This document shows, in pieces, positions 5,489-8,043 of a DNA stretch of 8,043 nucleotides. Every line of letters starts with the position of its first letter. Position 1 is the stretch's first letter. The notes beneath the pieces were generated by a model. That model searched no databases. It was not told the origin of the DNA and saw nothing but the letters and a program-made list of their open reading frames with translations. The stretch covers positions 1 through 8,043 of the forward strand of contig USNB01000052.1 of assembly GCA_900555875.1 (NCBI GenBank), read 5' to 3'. The DNA is from an uncultured Eubacteriales bacterium (lineage in GTDB: Bacteria; Bacillota; Clostridia; Christensenellales; Pumilibacteraceae). A program made the translations under genes and the position numbers.

Positions 5489-5517
5489 ATTATAAACTTC
5501 TGTCACAAAAATGTCAA
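5489..5517 (-). promoter_or_regulatory. Perfect consensus promoter of tRNA-Gly
   Basis: On the minus strand TTGACA (5512-5517) and TATAAT (5489-5494) are separated by exactly 17 bp, a full sigma-A/sigma-70 consensus. The predicted start near 5482 gives a tRNA leader of about 49 nt. It may also supply readthrough transcription to the radical SAM operon. Confidence 0.9.
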
Positions 5518-5549
5518 GCGATTTGGCACGCAGCGGACGAGGCAACGGC

Positions 5550-5584
5550 AAAAGCCGGACTTTTATGAGGAAAGTCCGGCTTTT
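5550..5584 (-). terminator. Terminator of the P-type ATPase gene
   Basis: A perfect inverted repeat: AAAAGCCGGACTTT (5550-5563), loop TATGAGG, AAAGTCCGGCTTTT (5571-5584). T-runs lie on both sides, so it can act in either direction. It lies 20 bp past the ATPase stop codon and 32 bp before the tRNA promoter -35 box, separating the two units. Confidence 0.88.
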
Positions 5585-5604
5585 TATCGTTAAATATCAT
5601 ATCG

Positions 5605-8043
5605 TCACTTCGCTTGAGACGTGCGTTTGCGGTAGAGGCGTATGAATATCTTGCTGATCTCCACTGCCACGAGCGGGAACACCGCGAGCGCGAGCACGAT
5701 GAGATACTGATACCACTCGAGATATACGAGGGAGAAGAAATCCATCACTCCGGGCACGAAAGACACGAAAACTATGATGAGCAGCGAAGCCGCCATCGCT
5801 CCGTAGAGGAACTTGTTATGCCCCTGCCCCGGTCTGAACACGCTGTCGTAATTGGAGCGCTGATTGATAGCGTGCACGAGCTGCGAGAGCGCGAGCACCA
5901 TGAACGTCATGGTCATGGCTATCGCGTGAGTTTCTGCGGGATCCGTGCCGTAACTCGACTCGGCTATCCAATACGCCGCGAGCGCGGATATCGTTATGAA
6001 CGCGCCGTGGAGCGCTATGCGGAATATCACGCCGCGCTCGAACAGCGTTCCGCTCTTGACGGGCGGCACCTTCATCACATTGCGGTCCGCGGGATCCACG
6101 CCCAGAGCTATCGCGGGGAGCGAGTCCGTCGCAAGGTTGATGAGCAGTATGTGGATAGCAAGTATGGGATCGGGCCAGCCGAAGCAGAACGCAAGGAAGA
6201 GCGTGAGAATCTCCGCTATATTGCCGGCGACGAGGAACTGTATGACCTTCTGTATGTTGCGGTATACGCGTCGTCCCTCGCGGATGGCATGTTCTATCGT
6301 CGTGAAATTATCGTCGAGGAGTATCATGTCCGCGGCGTCTTTGGCGACGTCCGTACCCGTGATACCCATCGCAACGCCGATATCCGCCTCTTTGAGCGCA
6401 GGGCTGTCGTTCACGCCGTCGCCCGTCATCGCAGCCACTTCGCCGTGCGTGCGCAGCGCCTTGATTATCCTCAGCTTATCCGAAGGCGAAACGCGCGCGA
6501 ACACCGCCGCCGTCTTTATGCGTTCGGCAAGCTGCTCGTCGCTCATCTCGTCCAGCTCCCTGCCGTCTATCACGGTATTGCCTTCGCGGAAGATATGCAG
6601 CTGTTTCGCGATCGCCATCGCGGTGACCTTATGGTCGCCCGTGATCATGATGACGCGTATGCCCGCGTCGTGGCAGGCGTCCACCGCGCCGATCACCTCC
6701 TTTCTCGGAGGATCCATCATACCCGTAGCGCCCACGAAAGTCATGTCCTCTTCGAGGTCAGCCGTCTCGTCCTCGGGTACGGTATCTATCCGGCGCACGG
6801 CGAAACCGAGCACGCGGAGCGCGTTGTTGCTCATGTCGTTGCACAGCGCGAGTATACGTTCGCGGTCGGCGTCCGTCATTTCACGCTCGCCCGTCTCCGT
6901 AAGGATGCGCGTGCACAGCGGCAGCATCTCGTCTACCGCGCCCTTGATGTATGCGGTATACGGCTGTTTACGTTTTTCGGAGCCGTCCGACATATCGCAG
7001 AGCACCGTCATGCGCTTGCGGTCGGAATCGAAGGGCTGCTCGAACAGCTTTTCATGTTCCTCGCGGTAGTCGTCCGCGTCTATGCCGAAACCGAGCGCGA
7101 AATTGATGAGAGCGCCTTCGGTGGGATCGCCCATCGTCTCGCCCGGGCGGTCGGGATCGAAGTGCGCGTTGCCGCACAGCGCACAGCCGCGTACAAGATC
7201 GCGGTACATTGCGACATCGTGCTCCGACTTGATGTCGTCCGCCGCGGTGGCTCTCCTTCTCTCGAAGTCGCGCCCGACGGCTATATGCGTGACCGTCATG
7301 CGATTGAGAGTGAGCGTACCCGTCTTGTCGCAGCAGACCACTGTCGCGCCGCCCAGCGTCTCCACCGCGGGCAGGCTCTTGACGAGCGCGTTCTTCTTCG
7401 CCATGCGCTGCACGCCGAACGCCATGATTATGGTAGCCGTCGCAGGCAGTCCCTCGGGGATTATGGATATCGCAAGCGATATGCCGAGCAGGACGAGCGA
7501 TTCCCACGACCTGCCGCCGCGGGCAAAGCCTATTATCATTATGATGACGCACACGGCAAGACCTATCACCGTCAGTATCTTACCCACGGAATTGAGCTTG
7601 CGCTTTATGGGCGTGGCGGATTCGTCCTGGGTCTTGAGCATATCCGCGATCTTTCCGACCTCGGTATTCATGCCCGTGCCCACGACTATGCCCTTCGCGT
7701 TGCCGTACATAACGACGGACGACGAATACGCCATATTGACGCGGTCGCCAAGCGGAGTATCTTCGGGCAGCACGGTGGGTCCGTCCTTTGCCGCGGGAAC
7801 GCTCTCGCCCGTAAGCGACGCTTCCTGCACGCTCATGTTATTGTCGTTTATGATACGTATATCGGCGGGAACTATCGTTCCGTCCTCGAGATATACGATA
7901 TCGCCGGGTACCAGCTCACTCGCCGGAACTATGCTCTCTTCTCCGCTGCGCATTACCCTGGCGTTAGGCGCAGTCATGTTCTTGAGAGCGTCCAGCGCGT
8001 CGGCTGCCTTTTTCTCCTGTATGACGCCCACCGTCGCGTTGAG
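5605..8043 (-). CDS. P-type (IIA, SERCA-like) calcium-transporting ATPase, N-terminus beyond window
   Basis: 812 residues are visible, open through the right edge; about 80-90 N-terminal residues (cation N-domain and first membrane helices) are missing. It pumps cations, probably Ca2+, out of the cell using ATP. Motifs, numbered from the first visible residue: TGES (78-81) of the actuator; IPEGLPA (195-201) in helix M4; DKTGTLT (239-245) with the phosphorylated Asp239; KGA (367-369) for nucleotide binding; TGD (468-470); TGDGVNDS (540-547) of the hinge. The membrane helices after the catalytic domain are present through the C-terminus. Ca2+ ligands of SERCA are largely kept: M4 Glu (in PEGLP), M5 Asn608 and Glu611, M6 Asn636, Thr639 and Asp640. 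The M8 Glu (SERCA Glu908) aligns with Gln721, as in some one-Ca2+ pumps, so stoichiometry is uncertain. A single gene with a terminator at 5550-5584; its promoter and start lie outside the window. Confidence 0.95.
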   Translation of the reverse strand, partial: LNATVGVIQEKKAADALDALKNMTAPNARVMRSGEESIVPASELVPGDIVYLEDGTIVPADIRIINDNNMSVQEASLTGESVPAAKDGPTVLPEDTPLGDRVNMAYSSSVVMYGNAKGIVVGTGMNTEVGKIADMLKTQDESATPIKRKLNSVGKILTVIGLAVCVIIMIIGFARGGRSWESLVLLGISLAISIIPEGLPATATIIMAFGVQRMAKKNALVKSLPAVETLGGATVVCCDKTGTLTLNRMTVTHIAVGRDFERRRATAADDIKSEHDVAMYRDLVRGCALCGNAHFDPDRPGETMGDPTEGALINFALGFGIDADDYREEHEKLFEQPFDSDRKRMTVLCDMSDGSEKRKQPYTAYIKGAVDEMLPLCTRILTETGEREMTDADRERILALCNDMSNNALRVLGFAVRRIDTVPEDETADLEEDMTFVGATGMMDPPRKEVIGAVDACHDAGIRVIMITGDHKVTAMAIAKQLHIFREGNTVIDGRELDEMSDEQLAERIKTAAVFARVSPSDKLRIIKALRTHGEVAAMTGDGVNDSPALKEADIGVAMGITGTDVAKDAADMILLDDNFTTIEHAIREGRRVYRNIQKVIQFLVAGNIAEILTLFLAFCFGWPDPILAIHILLINLATDSLPAIALGVDPADRNVMKVPPVKSGTLFERGVIFRIALHGAFITISALAAYWIAESSYGTDPAETHAIAMTMTFMVLALSQLVHAINQRSNYDSVFRPGQGHNKFLYGAMAASLLIIVFVSFVPGVMDFFSLVYLEWYQYLIVLALAVFPLVAVEISKIFIRLYRKRTSQAK

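Noticed and set aside
5996..7069. 357-codon plus-strand frame opposite the ATPase
   Set aside because: Ser/Arg-rich shadow of a well-conserved P-type ATPase.

Overview
The window is about 57% GC by eye. It carries strong Shine-Dalgarno sites, consensus-like sigma-A promoters and U-tract terminators. Its genes are Firmicutes-style: a pyrophosphate-type phosphofructokinase, a MetA-type homoserine acyltransferase with an acetyl-CoA signature, a Cys-anchored lipoprotein, a SERCA-like Ca2+ pump and a Clostridia-style Cys-rich RiPP locus. Together these suggest a chromosomal fragment of a GC-rich anaerobic Bacillota (Clostridia, probably gut or environmental). This assignment is inference; there is no rRNA or other marker gene to fix it.

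Layout, left to right. (1) 1-833, minus: metA, cut by the left edge, with a very short leader and a promoter that contains a perfect 8-3-8 palindrome. (2) 975-1007: hairpin terminator of the next gene. (3) 1030-1551, minus: small lipoprotein of unknown function. (4) 1552-1868: divergent intergenic region with a promoter for each flanking gene and three heptamers in helical phase. (5) 1869-3110, plus: PPi-type phosphofructokinase. (6) 3140-3168: terminator shared by converging transcripts. (7) 3179-5274, minus: a compact three-gene operon, read in the order radical SAM/SPASM maturase, 75-residue Cys-rich peptide, 246-residue protein of unknown function. (8) 5359-5433, minus: tRNA-Gly(CCC) with a perfect consensus promoter, immediately upstream of the operon. 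(9) 5550-5584: terminator. (10) 5605-8043, minus: P-type Ca2+ ATPase, cut by the right edge.

The most interesting part is 3179-5274, which looks like a biosynthetic locus for a ribosomally made, post-translationally modified peptide (RiPP). The precursor has eight cysteines at exactly every fourth residue (32 to 60), followed by a Gly-rich tail ending in Trp. The maturase has the CxxxCxxC radical SAM motif and a Cys-rich SPASM C-terminus. The most economical reading is that it installs thioether crosslinks on the Cys ladder. The third gene starts 4 nt after the precursor stop and may be a further tailoring, leader-handling or recognition factor. I do not recognise its family. No transporter or protease is visible, and a terminator closes the operon, so export, if any, is encoded elsewhere. 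No promoter is evident between the tRNA and the maturase; a terminator-like hairpin and a second hairpin lie between them, so the operon may depend on readthrough from the tRNA promoter.

The remaining genes are housekeeping (methionine synthesis, glycolysis, ion transport) and have no evident functional link to the peptide locus.
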